From contig JACEFZ010004245.1 of NCBI GenBank assembly GCA_014155875.1, forward strand, positions 191,001-255,000: a DNA stretch of 64,000 bases, in the 5' to 3' direction. This DNA is from Cepaea nemoralis. Taxonomy: Eukaryota; Mollusca; Gastropoda; Stylommatophora; Helicidae. A program made the position numbers and the translations under genes. The notes below the pieces were generated by a model. The model was not told where the DNA came from and made no database searches. It saw nothing but the letters and a program-made list of their open reading frames with translations. Below are positions 20,500 through 33,225 of the stretch, in pieces (the stretch's first letter is position 1; every line of letters starts with the position of its first letter).

Positions 20500-23400
20500 G
20501 AAGAAGATGAAGAAGAAGATGGATCTGATAAGGTTGATAACCACACTTTGGTGTGACGAGGTGAGGGCATAAACAAACAAAACAAGAGAACAAGAGAAAA
20601 AAAAAGAAAGAACAAATAGATACCCCTTGGATCCTCCGAAAGGGGGGAGCATGAAGGCTCCACTGGCGACCACACGGTGACGACGCTCTCGGTCCAATCG
20701 ACCCTGACTTCAGCCAAGTGACCGGGCTGGTCATATATCTATGGTAAAAGCTTCGGCACCTTCCAGGGAATGAGAATTCAGGCTGGACGAAAGAAGGGCG
20801 AGAGTACGTTACAGAAGGCACGACATCTCTCCCGTGAACGGAATATACATAAGACACTAGAGTATCTCAGCCAGGAGGAACCCCACAGTGCTGAAATGTC
20901 TCAAATCGATGTCACCTGTGACGCACCGGAGCAACCTTCCGAGAGTCTCAAGGTGAAGATCAAGTTCCCCAATGCTTACCAAGGAGGTAGAGTGGGTACA
21001 ATTAGACGAACGTTTGTCCCGTGTATTAGAGGAAGAACGTAGACACAAGTTCCTTGAGGCGAAGTTGCTAAGTTCGGAGAGATAGTATACCTCCACTTGC
21101 TGATTCACTTTGGTTGCAGTGAAAAGAACGGAAGCAGCTATCCCGCATAAGAGCAGGCAGCAGACGCTGCTGGAGGAAGTAAGAGGCACAGAGAAAGCCG
21201 CTGGGAAACGGTGGAAACCAGCGGCCGACCGTGAGAAAGAGGGCTTCCGCCAGGCGTGACAACATCTGAAGCCAGGCACAATGTCCAAACCGAGCCGAAC
21301 GGTTCTGCAGGAACAGGCGGAAAACCCGAAAGGAACTTGAGAGATTCTTCCGGGAACCATACAAGTTTGCACAGGACTTGTTCAAACACCGCGATCCAGC
21401 ATTCTCAATGTCAGCAAAGAGGAGCTGGATACCACCCTCGTGACGACGTACTCCGATGCTCAACGGGACGTCCCCCCTCAGAGAGATTGAGGGCTCAATT
21501 GGCCGGACAAATCAGCGGTGGATTTCAATGCCAATGTGGAGCGATGTGGTTACGGTAGGTAAGACATCACGCGGGAAGTTGGCACCGGGGTCTAACGGTT
21601 GACTTACAGAGTTTAAAAAATGTCCTTAAGAATTACACCGGAAATCAGATCCGCGTTGATACACGTAGTGGAAGAAAGCCAACGTAATCTACATTCCCAA
21701 AGAGCAAACCTCAGCCAGTATTGCTCAATTCAGGCAAATCTTTCTCCTGACGTCGAGAGGAAAATATTCTTCTCAATCATGGCCAGCCGAATCACGACGT
21801 ACTTGATAACGAACAAGTACGTAGACACGGCGGTTGAAAAAGGGGGGATACCTCGTGTCCCCGGGTGTCTAGAACACGGCACCATGATCTGGGAAACTAT
21901 CCAGAGAGCGAAGATGAAGAAGTAGAAACCCCAGTAGCTTTATATGGTTGGATCTGGCCAACGCATATGGGTCAGTGTCCCACCAAATGTTGTGGAATGC
22001 ACTCAAGGATTATAACGTGCTCGAGAACAATACGGAAATGCTTACGCAGTACTTCACGAGCTTGTCTCTTCGTTTCTCTACCAAGACGTTCACGACGAGA
22101 TGAATCGACCTGCAGGTCGGTATTGAAATGGGATTACGATTTCGCCGATACTATTTGTCATGGCCATGCAGGTCATCCTGGACGCTGCATCCGGATAAGC
22201 ACACGATCCGAAACTCAGCGAGAAACGGACCATTCTGCCGCTGAAGGCCTTCATGGACGATACGACAATCCCGACACCAAAGGAGAGTAATGCCCGCAGC
22301 ATCCTCCCCAGACTGGACGATCTGATTCGCTAGTGTAGGATTACCTTCAAGTCTAAAAAATCGAGAAGCCTGTCGATTGTGAAGTGTAGAGCTGCGGAAA
22401 GGTTGTTCATGATTGCCGGGCAAGCGATTCCCACGGTGTTAGAGAAACCGGTAAAGAATCTCGGAAATGTGTATGATTCAACCCTGATGGAAATGATCGC
22501 GGTGGTAGAGATGCAAGAAGTGCTGACGAACTGTCTGGGTACCATCCATAAAACCAAGCTGATAGGCAAATTTAAAATCGGGTGCTTCCAATTCATGCTT
22601 ATTCCGAAACTCCTGTGGCCGCTGCTGATATATGGTATAGGCACGACCACAGTAAGCACCATGGAGGGGAAGATAAGTAAGTACTTACGAAAGTGACTTG
22701 GAGCACCAACATGCCTCACGACTGTCGCACTATATTGCAAGCATAGTAAGCTTATCCTCCTTTCCCGTCCATCATGGAAGAAATCAAAGTCGGAAAAGCC
22801 AGAATCGCGATGATGCTGCACGAGTCTCTACATAAAATGGCCGGTACCTCAGGCCCCGCTCTGCTAATGGGAAGAAAGTGGAAAGCCGTCAGCGCCGTCG
22901 AAGATACCCAGACAGCACTCCAGCTGAAGGAGGTCAATGTGCCACACCCAGTGAGACTGAAGGCGTTTCGGTTACCATGATAGAGACCCGATGTGGTCTA
23001 AGGCGACGACCAAGGAACGCAGAGATATGGTGGTCCGGGAGATCCGTAGAGGAGAGGATGACGAAAGAGTCCACGTGGCTGCCCAACAGGCGCAGCAGGC
23101 CCAGTTGATGTCATGGGAAGAGATAGTGCAGCGATCTTTTACCTGGAATGAAATATGGCGCATGGCACCACTGCGCTTAAGTTTCGATGTCTGATCCCTC
23201 TACGATGACCTGCCATCAGCTTCCAACTTAGTCAAGTGGGGTAAAGCCACCGACTCGTCATGTCCCGTCTGTAAAGAGGTTCAGACAGCGGAAAACGTAT
23301 TGTCCGCATGTAAGGGCGTTCTGACCCAAGGCCGATATACGTGGCGCCACAACAAAGTCCTTACTGAGTTGGCGGCCATAGTGGATGTAGCCAGAATGAA

Positions 23401-24560
23401 GGCGAGGAAAGGGACCAGGCCGAGTCCGATTGATATTTACTTCGTCCAAGCCAGGCAGCAACGCAGAGACAACAAAAGAAGAGCTGACGACTTGCCGATT
23501 TCGACTAATTTCGATGGTGCGGAGGACTGGGAACTGACCGTGGATCTTAAGGGCCGTGGCAAATACACTGAGGTGATCCGGAGGTTTGGCTTGTGACCTG
23601 ACATCATACTTAGCTCCTCATTAACCAAGCAGCTAACTCTGATAGAACGTCCCTTACGAGTCAAATATTCAGGAGCAGCACACGTACATGATAGAGAAGT
23701 ACGATATCATGGTCACTGGTCTTAAACTGGAAGGTTACACCGCCAGGCTATTCGCCGTAGAAAAGGGCGCTAGAGGTCTAGTCTCCGACTCCGTGTGAGT
23801 GGCACCTTGCAGTCTTGACAGACCAAAGTATGTGAGTTGGAATGTGGCCAAAATTCCATCACAATGCCTGGGCAGCGCTTCAGAAATACATGTGGTGCCC
23901 AAACGACATGTTCCCTCTCTCGGCCTAATCTCGTGTATTCCAGAGGAATGGGTAACCAATACGTATGACACAAGGTAGGCTGCAGACGCTGGCGGCTCAG
24001 CGTCAATACTCCGAGACTTCGCCACCACGAGCAGGTGGCGAGTGGTGGCAAGACCCTGGAACCTAAGGGACCCGACTTAGAGGCGTTCAGCCAAGTCCCA
24101 GAGGTGAGGGCCTCGTACGCTCCTGTACCGTAGGACGCACACAACTGTCAATCACAATTGTCCGGACCTTGTAAAGCGTGTACTACCGTCAGACTCTCCG
24201 CCTGACTTCTGCGGATCCTGAGACCAACGGGAATAGGCCGGTGGAGATATCACAGGGGATACTGCTCGTCTGTTGCGAGCAAATCTCCCATCCTTCCACT
24301 GTGCGGATCTCGCGACCAGCGAGAATAGGCCCGTCGGAGATCTTGCTCGTGTGACTGAATAAGTAAAGAAACGATAAAAGTAGTGGTATTTCAATCGCTC
24401 TTGCGCTCCCACCTATGCTACACCCTTCATGTTTCTTCACAAAGTCGGACTAGAGTAAAGGACAAGCAAGAACTCGGGCAGAAAAACAATTGTGCGAGGC
24501 AGCCGAAAAGGCCTCTTGCTGGCTATGGAATTGTCGGAACCTGAAGTAGCACGAGACTTG
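20500..24560 (+). mobile_element. Relic of a LINE with restriction-like endonuclease (R2/NeSL-type)
   Basis: Decayed but nearly full length, spread over several frames. The N-terminus has MRIQAGRKKGE (end of a zinc-finger unit) and EWVQLDERLSRVLEEE. Pre-RT sequence has SKEELDTTLVTTYSDAQRD. RT starts with KGGIPRVPGCLEHGTMIW (~21840). The catalytic FMDD is at 22250-22261, and RT ends with LIPKLLWPLLIYGIGTTTV. Post-RT has WNEIWRMAPLRLSF and a knuckle C-x2-C-x7-N-x4-C near 23261-23311, whose usual His is now Asn (23294-23296). The restriction-like endonuclease has PDI at 23597 and a LIE at 23639. The ORF end QLCEAAEKASCWLWNC lies at about 24480-24545, displaced by an insertion at about 23795-24430. 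Stops and shifts are numerous. Confidence 0.85.
23795..24430. mobile_element. Unidentified insertion inside the RLE-type LINE relic
   Basis: The endonuclease reading is continuous to about 23795 (GARGLVSDSV) and resumes at about 24430 (HKVGL, then KGQARTRAEKQLCEAAEK). The 0.63 kb between has no counterpart in the family. It contains a duplicated block: CTGCGGATCCTGAGACCAAC near 24209 resembles GTGCGGATCTCGCGACCAGC near 24301. Target duplications were not found. Confidence 0.5.
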
Positions 24561-25380
24561 AAACTAGTATGTTTAGAAGCGGTAACTGCAGGACACCTAA
24601 CAATCTCTCAACCAAGACCACGAACTTGCAACATCTCGTGTCAGATTTTTAGCCTTTCCTCCGAGCGAGAGTGGTGAATATGAGTGCAGTCAAATTATGC
24701 ATATGTCGGCCGAAATTCCACTTCCATAACATAGCGGTAATCGTCCGTATGTCGCACTCACTCAGCTGCAGAGACCAAGAGGTGGGTCCAGAAACTTTAA
24801 GGAAGAACTGATTCCCAGTATAGTATGGCGCCGTGAACGGAGCACGAAGAAGGAACACGGCAACGGAAACGAATGGAGAGGCCGTGGCTGGGGAAGAAGC
24901 TGGCTCCCCACAACGACACGTACTTAGGGACAAGCACACGCTGCACGGACTCTCTTCACTGAGGGAGGGGAGGCTTGAGAGTGGACATGGTAACAGTGAT
25001 GGGACAAGCACAACCACATGGACAACGAAATTGACCGAACATCTCGGAGTCATGACCCTACGGCCCTCCCTCAGAGAGTGTCAAGAGTACAGTGGTCCAA
25101 AACTTTCGAGGAAGTGGGTAACTTCTGATGTTTGCTCCACGGCCGAGTTTTTATCACTAGCGGGAAAACATACAAATTATTTAGACTTATCAGTAAAATA
25201 TATCCTATTTAGTTGTTTAGTGTAGGCATCATTTTATATCTGCAAACAAAAAGGAAGCGTAAATATGTATTTAATGCGAAGTTCACTTTTCATTGATATG
25301 GTGAAGCTCATTGTGTTCATTTCGCCTTAATTGAACCGCTTATCCTGGATATGTATTGTCATTATGAATTAGCCGTTCTC
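24561..25380. other. No recognised coding sequence, possible LINE 3' UTR
   Basis: Follows the last codon of the RLE-type LINE relic. No conserved peptide, no poly(A) end, no clear boundary. Confidence 0.35.
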
Positions 25381-25460
25381 GGTAAGTTACCCCCTCCCTC
25401 CCCTTTATTTTCAACACCCCCACCTCCCGAACCCCCCACCTCTCCACCCCCACACCAAAA
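25381..25460. repeat. C-rich tract
   Basis: C-rich imperfect run of CCCTCCC and CCCCCACC blocks, low complexity. Confidence 0.85.
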
Positions 25461-25627
25461 GGAATTGTTATTTTAATAAATGTTTCTTGTGATATGAGTC
25501 AATGTTTGTCTGTTCGTAATAGTCACCTTGTTATGTAGGACATTTAATTGCCGTGAATACACAATTTCTGTATTAAAGATGCCAGTCTGTCTCGAGGTTT
25601 TCTTCATCGTTATATACTTTCCACCTT

Positions 25628-25634
25628 GACCATC

Positions 25635-25719
<85 letters not shown>

Positions 25720-25774
25720 CTTTCCCCTCTCCCTCTCTCTCTCTCTCTCTATCTCTCTCCCCTCTCTCTCTCTC

Positions 25775-25847
<73 letters not shown>

Positions 25848-25848
25848 A
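25628..25848. repeat. (CT)n microsatellite
   Basis: About 220 bp of CT repeats with CCT and TAT interruptions. The open frames through it are artefacts of composition. Confidence 0.97.
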
Positions 25849-27180
25849 GTGTCGGAGTCTGTTGACAAAATACCTGTTACCTGTCGAAGTAACATAGCCA
25901 AAATGAGCATAATCCAAGTCTGTCTGCATGCGGAGTGCTGCCAGTGCAGCTAAATAGCATCGATTGGTGAACTTGGCTGCACTGTTTCGTCCCGCCTGTG
26001 ATTCAATACATCCGACTTCGACTAGCATTTGTTCGGGTTTGCTCTCTCTAGACTTTGATTATTCCCATTCTACCTATCTGTGTCTTTCTTGACCAATCGA
26101 CAATCTATGCTGCCAATATCGCGGCTCCGCCTACACCTGTCATCATATTACCTTGTATCTCTTCTATGCCGGGTGGACCTGTGAGCTCAGGTACATTTAC
26201 ACGTGATTGTCGTGATAGGATTCGAACATATAATGACCAGGTCGCCAGACAAGCCAGCCAGCCGCTTTGCGACGTCTTCTACTGAGGCGTATTGAGTCGG
26301 AAAACTAGTAAGAGATCCTTTTTTATGCCGTGAACTAGCCGTTGTTGCGTGGAATTGACAGCACTTGTCAATTAATAAAAACAAAAAACAAAAAAACGCC
26401 AATATCTGTGTTTATTATAGTTTCAATGAATATTAAAAATAAACTAACTCAGATCAATGTAAACTCTTATTCTGAAATACGCACTGACAGTATGATATTA
26501 ATAACTAACAGGCTGTTTACAAATTATATTTATGTTGTATGCTGATCATTTGACATTCGGTAAATATCAGGTATGCAGACTGCGGTTTCATTCTTTAAGC
26601 TGCCATTACGCTTATCATTCTACAGTCTCGAATGATCTATATTCTACTACTACTCACAGTCGTGGTAGTTTATGATAAACCTAATTCCGAAAAATAATTG
26701 TTTTGGATTCATCTGTGTTGAATTTTTAAAATATCGGTGTAGTACTGGAGCTTTCATTTCAATTTGAATTTCCACAAATAATTGCTTACATTTGTTGCCA
26801 TGCCATGTATTTTAATTTTGTATTTACAATATGTAATTTACTGTTAATTCTAGCTGTGTGCTTTTTGACATACCTCAAATGTATATGGTAGGCAGGTTAA
26901 CCTGTTATCGCTGTGAGCCGGGGTATTTGGTTCAAATTAGTGTCGATGCGGATTTAGCCAACAATGACATATTCTCGCAGGGCTATCCAGTCTAAAACGA
27001 ATACAAGCCAGGAATTGTACTGGAAATAAAGACGGCCTGGTATATATATTGACAGTAGTGAACGTGTGTGTTGCTTTCAGAGACAAAAGAAACATTAGTT
27101 GCTTTTAGTAAGACATGGTTATAGAAAACACAACGTTCTCTGTTTAACATAAATTTATGACTACTTGGAAGGATGGTATT
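25849..27180. other. Intergenic, no gene recognised
   Basis: Contains a minus-strand open stretch near 25860-26028 (KFTNRCYLAALAALRMQTDL) that is not recognised. A weak tRNA-like segment near 26900-26960 contains GGTTCAAATTAG. Otherwise AT-rich sequence. Confidence 0.4.
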
Positions 27181-27222
27181 TTATGAAGCATATATAAAAA
27201 AGATCATTCCAGTGACACAACA

Positions 27223-27430
27223 ATGTGTGGAAACGAAAACACATCTTTACAAACAGATGTGTATACTGATATCCTTATCATAAGTGATTATGCAATGCTA
27301 ATATATACATGGATTGTCTACGCTGTTCTGTGTCAAATGATTAACATCTTTGGTATCGCTACCAACATAATCAACATCGTATGTTTTGCAAAACAAGGTT
27401 TCAAAGACTCGGTGAACATCAGTTTTGTTG
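27223..27430 (+). CDS. First coding exon of a chemosensory-type GPCR
   Basis: ATG at 27223 opens 69 codons. The N-terminus is short and extracellular, with an N-T-S glycosylation sequon. TM1 follows (IVYAVLCQMINIFGIATNII), then an intracellular start CFAKQGFKDSVNISFV. The exon ends in phase 1 before GTATGA at 27431, a good donor. This NIINIVCFxKQGFxDxxNIS pattern is that of rhodopsin-like receptors expanded in gastropods and proposed to be chemosensory. A TATATAAAAAAG element lies about 33 bp upstream. No exon 2 is found within the next 20 kb. The only exon 2 in the window (50486) is phase-compatible. It could be the first exon of a gene with huge introns or an orphan exon. Confidence 0.75.
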
Positions 27431-27532
27431 GTATGAATCCCACATTGTAACAATCACGTAGTATTATACATAGAGCACATTTGACAATTGAGGTAGCAAT
27501 ATTCTCCACTCTTTGTTAGGAATATGTATGTA

Positions 27533-27775
27533 CAGGGTGTTTGTAAAGTCTAACTACACTCTGAATTTACAAGAAATAAAAAAAAAAAAATACATGTCAT
27601 CACAAAATATGTTCCGCAGTCCATCGTGAAGCAATATGCAGCAAATGGCTGTCGTCTGCTGGAGTAATTCTTCCCACTCCTAACAGATGGTATTATTAAT
27701 GGAAGAAAGACTGTTTTTTTTTTTCCTCAGATGTGTTCTATATACAAAGTGTAGTGAGATTTTATAAACACCCTG
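27533..27775. mobile_element. MITE with ~30-bp terminal inverted repeats, 243 bp
   Basis: The left end CAGGGTGTTTGTAAAGTCTA and the reversed right end CAGGGTGTTTATAAAATCTC continue matching for about 31 bp. The left flank is TA and the right flank CA, so a TA duplication is only half preserved. This looks like a Tc1/mariner-type MITE. It sits 100 bp downstream of the receptor exon, inside its presumed first intron. Confidence 0.85.
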
Positions 27776-27844
27776 CATTATTGTTAAGAAAATGTATATA
27801 TCATGTAGTCTGGGCTAGTAGTAAATTGTAGTTGCTTTGTACAT

Positions 27845-27935
27845 ACACACTAACACACACACGCAGACATATAAACAAACATCCATACAGACATATACAT
27901 AAACACACATACACACATACACACAAATACACTCA
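27845..27935. repeat. CA-rich simple repeat
   Basis: Imperfect runs of ACACACA with TACATA interruptions. Confidence 0.85.
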
Positions 27936-28084
27936 CGTGCATATTTATGAATAGACAATAGTGTTAGTCTCATGCAGATGTCTGCTTCTGTTTCTACTAT
28001 TTTATTGATTTTGCATTTCAATAACTGCAAACTAGACTGAATATGCAAGAAAACGTATTCATAAAAATCACCAAGCCTCGGAAA

Positions 28085-28260
28085 CTAAAACATGTGGTAC
28101 ATCTTAGGCGTCACCGTGGCTAGGAAAGAAGAACAAAAGATATCACGGTTCCTTAAAGAAGATGCACGGGCACTCCAATTATGCGTCGCCGTGGCTTGGA
28201 AAGAAGAACAATAGAAGTCACAGTTCATTAAATAAGATGCAAGGGCACTCCAACGCGTTA
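28085..28260 (+). repeat. 75-bp tandem duplication in LINE-flanking sequence
   Basis: GCGTCACCGTGGCTAGGAAA at 28108 recurs as GCGTCGCCGTGGCTTGGAAA at 28183. The following bases match through CACGGGCACTCCAA and CAAGGGCACTCCAA. Two copies, about 85-90 percent alike. Confidence 0.8.
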
Positions 28261-28870
28261 AAGATACCCTGTGCGTGAGAATGCATGAGATAATGAAGGA
28301 GTTGTTCCGCGCAATGGGCTGTTTACTTACTACGCAGAAGCCCAAACAGTAGGTTGGTTGCGCGATGCAGTGCTTGGAATATGCCGATGTACCTCGTCAG
28401 AAGCAGAACATATTGCCGCTCCAAGATTTGTATTCAACTCCACAGAGGGTGAATACAAAACTTGGAACGGTAATATTTTCAAAAAGACCACAGTCGTGAA
28501 TGCATGTGAGAGCAACTCGAGGATACTCGAAACCTTCACCATAAGATCTGGAGTACGACAAGGTTATGTCCTGTCCCCTCTCTTGTTCATAACATATATT
28601 GACAGCATATGTAAAGAAATCAGCCAAACAGATACCGCAAGAATACCGCATGACGAGAACACAGAAGAAGAACCATCTGCAAATCTAAATATTAGAGAAC
28701 TCCTCTTTGCGGACGACCAAGCACTAATAGAAAAATCAGAAGCTGAATTACAAGACCACATGAATAGTCCAAACGAAATGTGTAGGGAACATAACATGAA
28801 GATTAGCACAAGTAAAACATAGGTAATGACTATAACTAAAGAAGACAAAACAACAACAATTCACTTAAAC
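28261..28870 (+). mobile_element. LINE RT fragment
   Basis: Frames on the plus strand include NACESNSRILETFTIRSGVR, then QGYVLSPLLFITYID, and ELLFADDQALIEKSEAE, which are the RT boxes up to YADD. A stop follows at 28822 after STSKT. The N-terminal half of RT and the thumb are missing. FADDQALI retains both catalytic Asp residues. It does not match the other LINE families in the window closely. Confidence 0.82.
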
Positions 28871-28984
28871 AATTTTTTCACCATTTCTTACCATTTTTGA
28901 GAGAATGCTCACGACAATCATCAGTGTCTCAAATGTGTGTAAAGTGTAAGAGTTTGTTTTTATTAGTTTCAGTGATCATGTGAG

Positions 28985-29815
28985 GCATCATGTATGTGTC
29001 TAGATGTGATGATGTGTATGTGGGTGTGTATGTGAGGGATGTGTGTGTGGGGGGTGTGGGGAATGTATGTTTGAGGGTTTGTGTGTGGGGGATGTGTGTG
29101 GGTTGGTGCGTGATGTGTGGACGGGTGAAGGGATGGGTGGTCGGTGTGGGATGTATGTGTATGGGAGATGTGTGTGTCGGTTAGGATATTTGGGAGGATG
29201 GTTGGAAGTATGTGGGTGTTGGTGGGTTGGGGATGTGGGTAGGGAATACATAACTGGGTGGGTGAATGGGTGTGTGGGAGATATGTGTCGGTTGGGGGAT
29301 GGGTGTGTAGTGGGTGTGGGGGATGTGAGGGATGGGTGTGGGTGTGTGTCTGTGAATGGGATATGCCTGTGTGGATGGGAGTGTGTAAGTGTGGATGGGT
29401 CAAATGTGAGTGGGTGGAGGATGTATGTGTGGGAGTGAGGATGTTTGTAAGTGGGGGATGTGTGGGTGGGTGGAGAGATGTGTGTGTGTGTGTGTGTGTG
29501 GGTGAGAGATGTGTGGGCGGTGATGTGTATGGGGAATGCATGTGGGGGATGTGTGTGTGTGTTAGAGGATGTGTTTATTGGTGGAGTGTTGTGTGGGAGG
29601 GGAGATTGTGACGGATAGGTGAGATGTGTGAGGGATTGGGGAGGTGTGGGATGTGCGGGTGGGTGAAGGATGTATGTGAGGATGGAGGATGTGTGTTTGG
29701 CTGGGTGGTTGGGGTGTGTGTGGTTGGAATGGTAGATGAGAGATGCATGTGTTGATGGGTGGGTGGGTGATGTGTGGGTGTGAGTGATTGGGTGGTTGGA
29801 TGGGGGAATGTATGT
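28985..29815. repeat. GT-rich minisatellite, block 1
   Basis: About 0.83 kb built almost only from GGATGTGTGTGTGGG-type units of varying length with strong strand asymmetry (G and T on the plus strand). Open frames on both strands are compositional. The sequence before it (CTCACGACAATCATC, GTGTGTAAAGTGTAAGAGTT) is related to that before the block at 38.44 kb. Confidence 0.93.
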
Positions 29816-29869
29816 GCCTGTGGGTCTGTATTATCCCTGCTTTTTGTTTTGGAGAGAGGGTAAATGGAG

Positions 29870-30305
29870 TGGTGCAGCACTTGTCACTGTTTATTCCTAG
29901 CACACCATCTATTTGTTTATGCAACAAATACATCTACAGCTCTTTGCAGCGATCTGGTGGCCACTGATGCAAGTTCATTTGTGCTCCATAGAACTAGGTC
30001 ATCAGCGTACACTGTCGCTTTAATTCTATGTTTTAGTTTAGCAATGAGATCATTGAAACGTATTTGAAAGAGTGTGGGGAACAAAACTCCGCCCTGGGGA
30101 ACAAAGTGGCGCAGTAGTACTTTCTTGCTCTTGAGACCCTCTCTCTATACTTGGTTCTTCTGTTATGCAAGTATGCTTTCGCCCATTTTTACATTCTTAA
30201 ATTGACTTTATAGTTTGTCAGCTTATTCATAAACCATCTTTTTAGGTTTTGTCAAAGGCTTTCTTCAGATCTATCCATTCCGCAAGCACCAGTTTCTTCT
30301 TTTGG
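29870..30305 (-). mobile_element. Jockey-like LINE RT fragment
   Basis: Minus-strand frames read KLVLAEWIDLKKAFDKT, then VLLRHFVPQGGVLFPTLFQI and HRIKATVYADDLVLWSTNE. These are RT boxes A, B and C with the YADD intact. Stops are present between them. The fragment abuts the Ty3-type relic at about 30305. Confidence 0.83.
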
Positions 30306-30309
30306 GATG

Positions 30310-32510
30310 CATGGTCAATTTCTTGAGATAAAATGTTTACCTAACAAATACCTGGCTAATCTTGACAATGAATACACCAGAGCTAAATATTTCAGTCCCA
30401 GTGCACTGTATTTACGTTCGCATGATGATAACATGCGGCTGACATCTGTCACTGGATGTACAATGTTGTCGAAAGTCTGTAGGAGGACACCAGCGAAGCC
30501 CACGCTGCTTGAATTAGTCCTGACTATGAAAGGAAGGTTCACGTTTGGTAACTTGAGGATTGGTGAGGATGAAAAATATTGCTGTATTTTCGTGAGAGCA
30601 TTTTTCAGGTCCAAACTGTGCACTATCATTGTAGCTTTACGTTTCGTCAATAGATTGGTAAAATTTTCTGTTATGTCTGCAAACTTTGGTATGCATTTCC
30701 TATAATAGTTCACCAAGCTTACATGCTTCTTACTTCCTTCTTCGTTGTTGGAAGAGCTTATTCCAAATTCTAGCTACAATTGTACCATCACTTGTAATAT
30801 TATCATCACAAATTTTATAACCTAAAAAAACATATTTCTTGAAAAGCAATTTCAATTTTAGCTGGTATTACAGTCAGGTCGTGTTGCCTGATACGGTCAA
30901 AGGTTTGTCGTAATGTTGCTATGTGTTCTGCCATATTGTTGATATGTATGCAAATGTCGTCTATGCATGTGAGTACATGAGGTACGTCTTGTAATAGTAG
31001 TATTGTATTTGTCAAATGAGATGAGTGTATTTTGGATGAGGTCACTGTAACACACAGTCTTTGATGGAAATGCAGTGGTATAGTAGATGGTATTGACAGT
31101 TTTTGTTTATCTATAGTTAATGTTGGCATGTCACTATTTGTTGTGCTTTGCTCTGATGGTGACGTGTCTGTCATGTGTCTATTGCTGTTGTTAAAATTTG
31201 GTGTTGATTTAGTGTGTAGTATGGCGCTGTGCTGTCGTGTAGGCTGGTTATATCCCTTTTAGATCCGATTTGTCAGTATGTTGTGTTGTTTAATGTTTGT
31301 TTTACTTTTTATGTCGGTGTAGTGTCTGAGTATAACGTCTGTCTGCTGTTGTGTTCGTTCAGTAATGGAGAATGAATTCATCGTTTTGTCGTAGAGATTG
31401 GGTGCTTTATTTTTGTTACATTATTGTAAATATGAATCTGGGCGGAGATTATTGTAAGGCATACAATTGCAATAACACAGTGTACAGGCAATAAGGCAGG
31501 ATACTGATAGTATAGTAAAGCAGTACAGGAATGCTGTTACAATTATTACAGTGTTTTGGTTTGCCTTACATGGCTTTAGTTACTGTTTGGTTTGTGATGT
31601 TGAAATTACCTCACTGGTTTTATGTTTTAGTTTCTGTTCATTGGGTTTTAGAAATTGAAGAATATTTATTTTAGCTTTTTCTGTTTCAGCGCAGTTCTCT
31701 TCCCATATGTTAGGACAATCCATAATAGAGTTTTCTTGTTGTTTGGCTAATTTCGGAGTCTTTCCCTGCAGTAGATCTGATAACTGCATTGGTTGGTAAG
31801 AACTGCTCATACCAGGTGGTAATTTGCTCTTGAGTAATCTCTCTAACTTTCGGAAGGTTCCCAATGATCAAATCACAAAATGGGTTTTACAACGGGGCAC
31901 ATTTTACTCTGCCTGTTAGAAAAGGTGTTTGAATATGTGTCCATGCTATTGGATATGTTTCAATGTTTCCTGAAAATGTTTTACTGGTAACAAATGTCCC
32001 TGTATAACCTGAGGGCTTTATAAAATCTTTTCTTAAACCAATGAGGGTGCATCCACTATCCCTCAGGACGCTATATTACCGTTTACATAACCCTGGTGGA
32101 TATCAAGTTTACCTTCTGAATCTCAAACGGCATTTGCCTTGTCATTTATTATTTGTACATGATGACCACAGGATAAAACCCAATCATCATGAAAGCGATT
32201 GCATGTAGTGCACTTATCTAAATGAAAAACATCAATATTTTCAATTGCGTTTGCTGATTGTGGTTCTTCTTCTTGTTCTTCTTCAGAAGATGAACTGTTA
32301 AACACTGCTTCTCCTGTTCTTATCCTGTTAATCCTAATTTCTGGCCTGACTCTATGAAATCGTTTAGAGTAGCCATGATTGTTGAAAATTATGTTTACAA
32401 TGGCAATGTATGATTCAAAAATTACATTGTAGAAGTTAAATTCAATCAATGTATTACACAATACTATATAGTAAATATATAATGAGAACAATGAGAAAAA
32501 CATGCAGTTG
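30310..32510 (-). mobile_element. Ty3/gypsy-type retrotransposon relic (protease, RT, RNase H parts)
   Basis: Read from 32510 down: a gag/pol linker with EEEQEEE and CTTCNRFHDD. Next is an aspartic-protease region with the DSGCTLIG active-site motif and DLIIGN near its end (about 31870-32060). An uncertain region at 31580-31864 follows. Then RT pieces: LTCIDDICIHINN (the box usually YxDD) with HDLTVIPAKIEI, then VNYYRKCIPKFADI, SSSPILKLPNVNLPFIVRT and an RNase H start, GFAGVLLQTFDN and LSRLARYLLGK. The order fits Ty3. Large parts are deleted (31174-31580) and frames are broken. No LTRs were found. Confidence 0.82.
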
Positions 32511-32595
32511 AGACCTGAGCTCCTACAAAAATAATGGAAAAAATACTTAGCTGCCGAGTCTTCTTTGTACTTCAGTTTTTTTCATCAGAAAGGGG

Positions 32596-32719
<124 letters not shown>

Positions 32720-33050
32720 GGTTTTGCACGGCTTCTTTAGACTCACTCCGTCGTTAATATACGGATAACAATCTGGTTGCTGAGGAGAGAAAAATGTTAG
32801 TAGATGTTCGATGCAACTTTGTCGTGTGTGCGCGGTCAGATTGTTTGTGAAATAGTTTGTATGTAATAGTCGTGTGTGGGTGTGTAATTTTCTACTGTCC
32901 GTATCGTAGATCAGTCGAATGATATAAATATATTTCACTTTTTGGTGATCAAAGCGGCTCTCTTTTGTATATCTATTATTATAACGTCAGAGATAATATT
33001 CTTACAAAGATCTGCTTTAGTTCACTCTCTTTCTGCGTACAACTCAAAAT
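32720..33050. other. No recognisable gene
   Basis: Moderately AT-rich sequence between the poly(G) tract and a small tandem array. No feature supported. Confidence 0.45.
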
Positions 33051-33225
33051 CACATGAGCGACACATATTCATGCTCTACTTTAGATTCGGTTCAAATTAC
33101 AGTGATGAGCATGCCACGTTCATTCTTTGTCATTCTGCGGTTCAAATCACCGTGACGAGCAATCCACGTTCACGCTCTATTTTACATATGGTTCAAAACC
33201 GGACGAGCGACCCACGTTCACTCCA
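33051..33225. repeat. ~50-bp degenerate tandem array
   Basis: Three and a half units sharing GAGCRAYCCACGTTCA and GGTTCAAA blocks, starting at 33051, about 33102, about 33152 and about 33200. Units are 48-51 bp and about 70-75 percent alike. Confidence 0.7.

Noticed and set aside
25846..26028. Possible short host exon on the minus strand
   Set aside because: Sixty residues with no recognised domain, no splice context and a microsatellite at one end.
28990..29933. Long Val-Gly-Cys and Thr-His-Pro open frames in the minisatellites
   Set aside because: The GT-rich composition lacks stop codons in several frames at once; frames exist on both strands and are not conserved between blocks.
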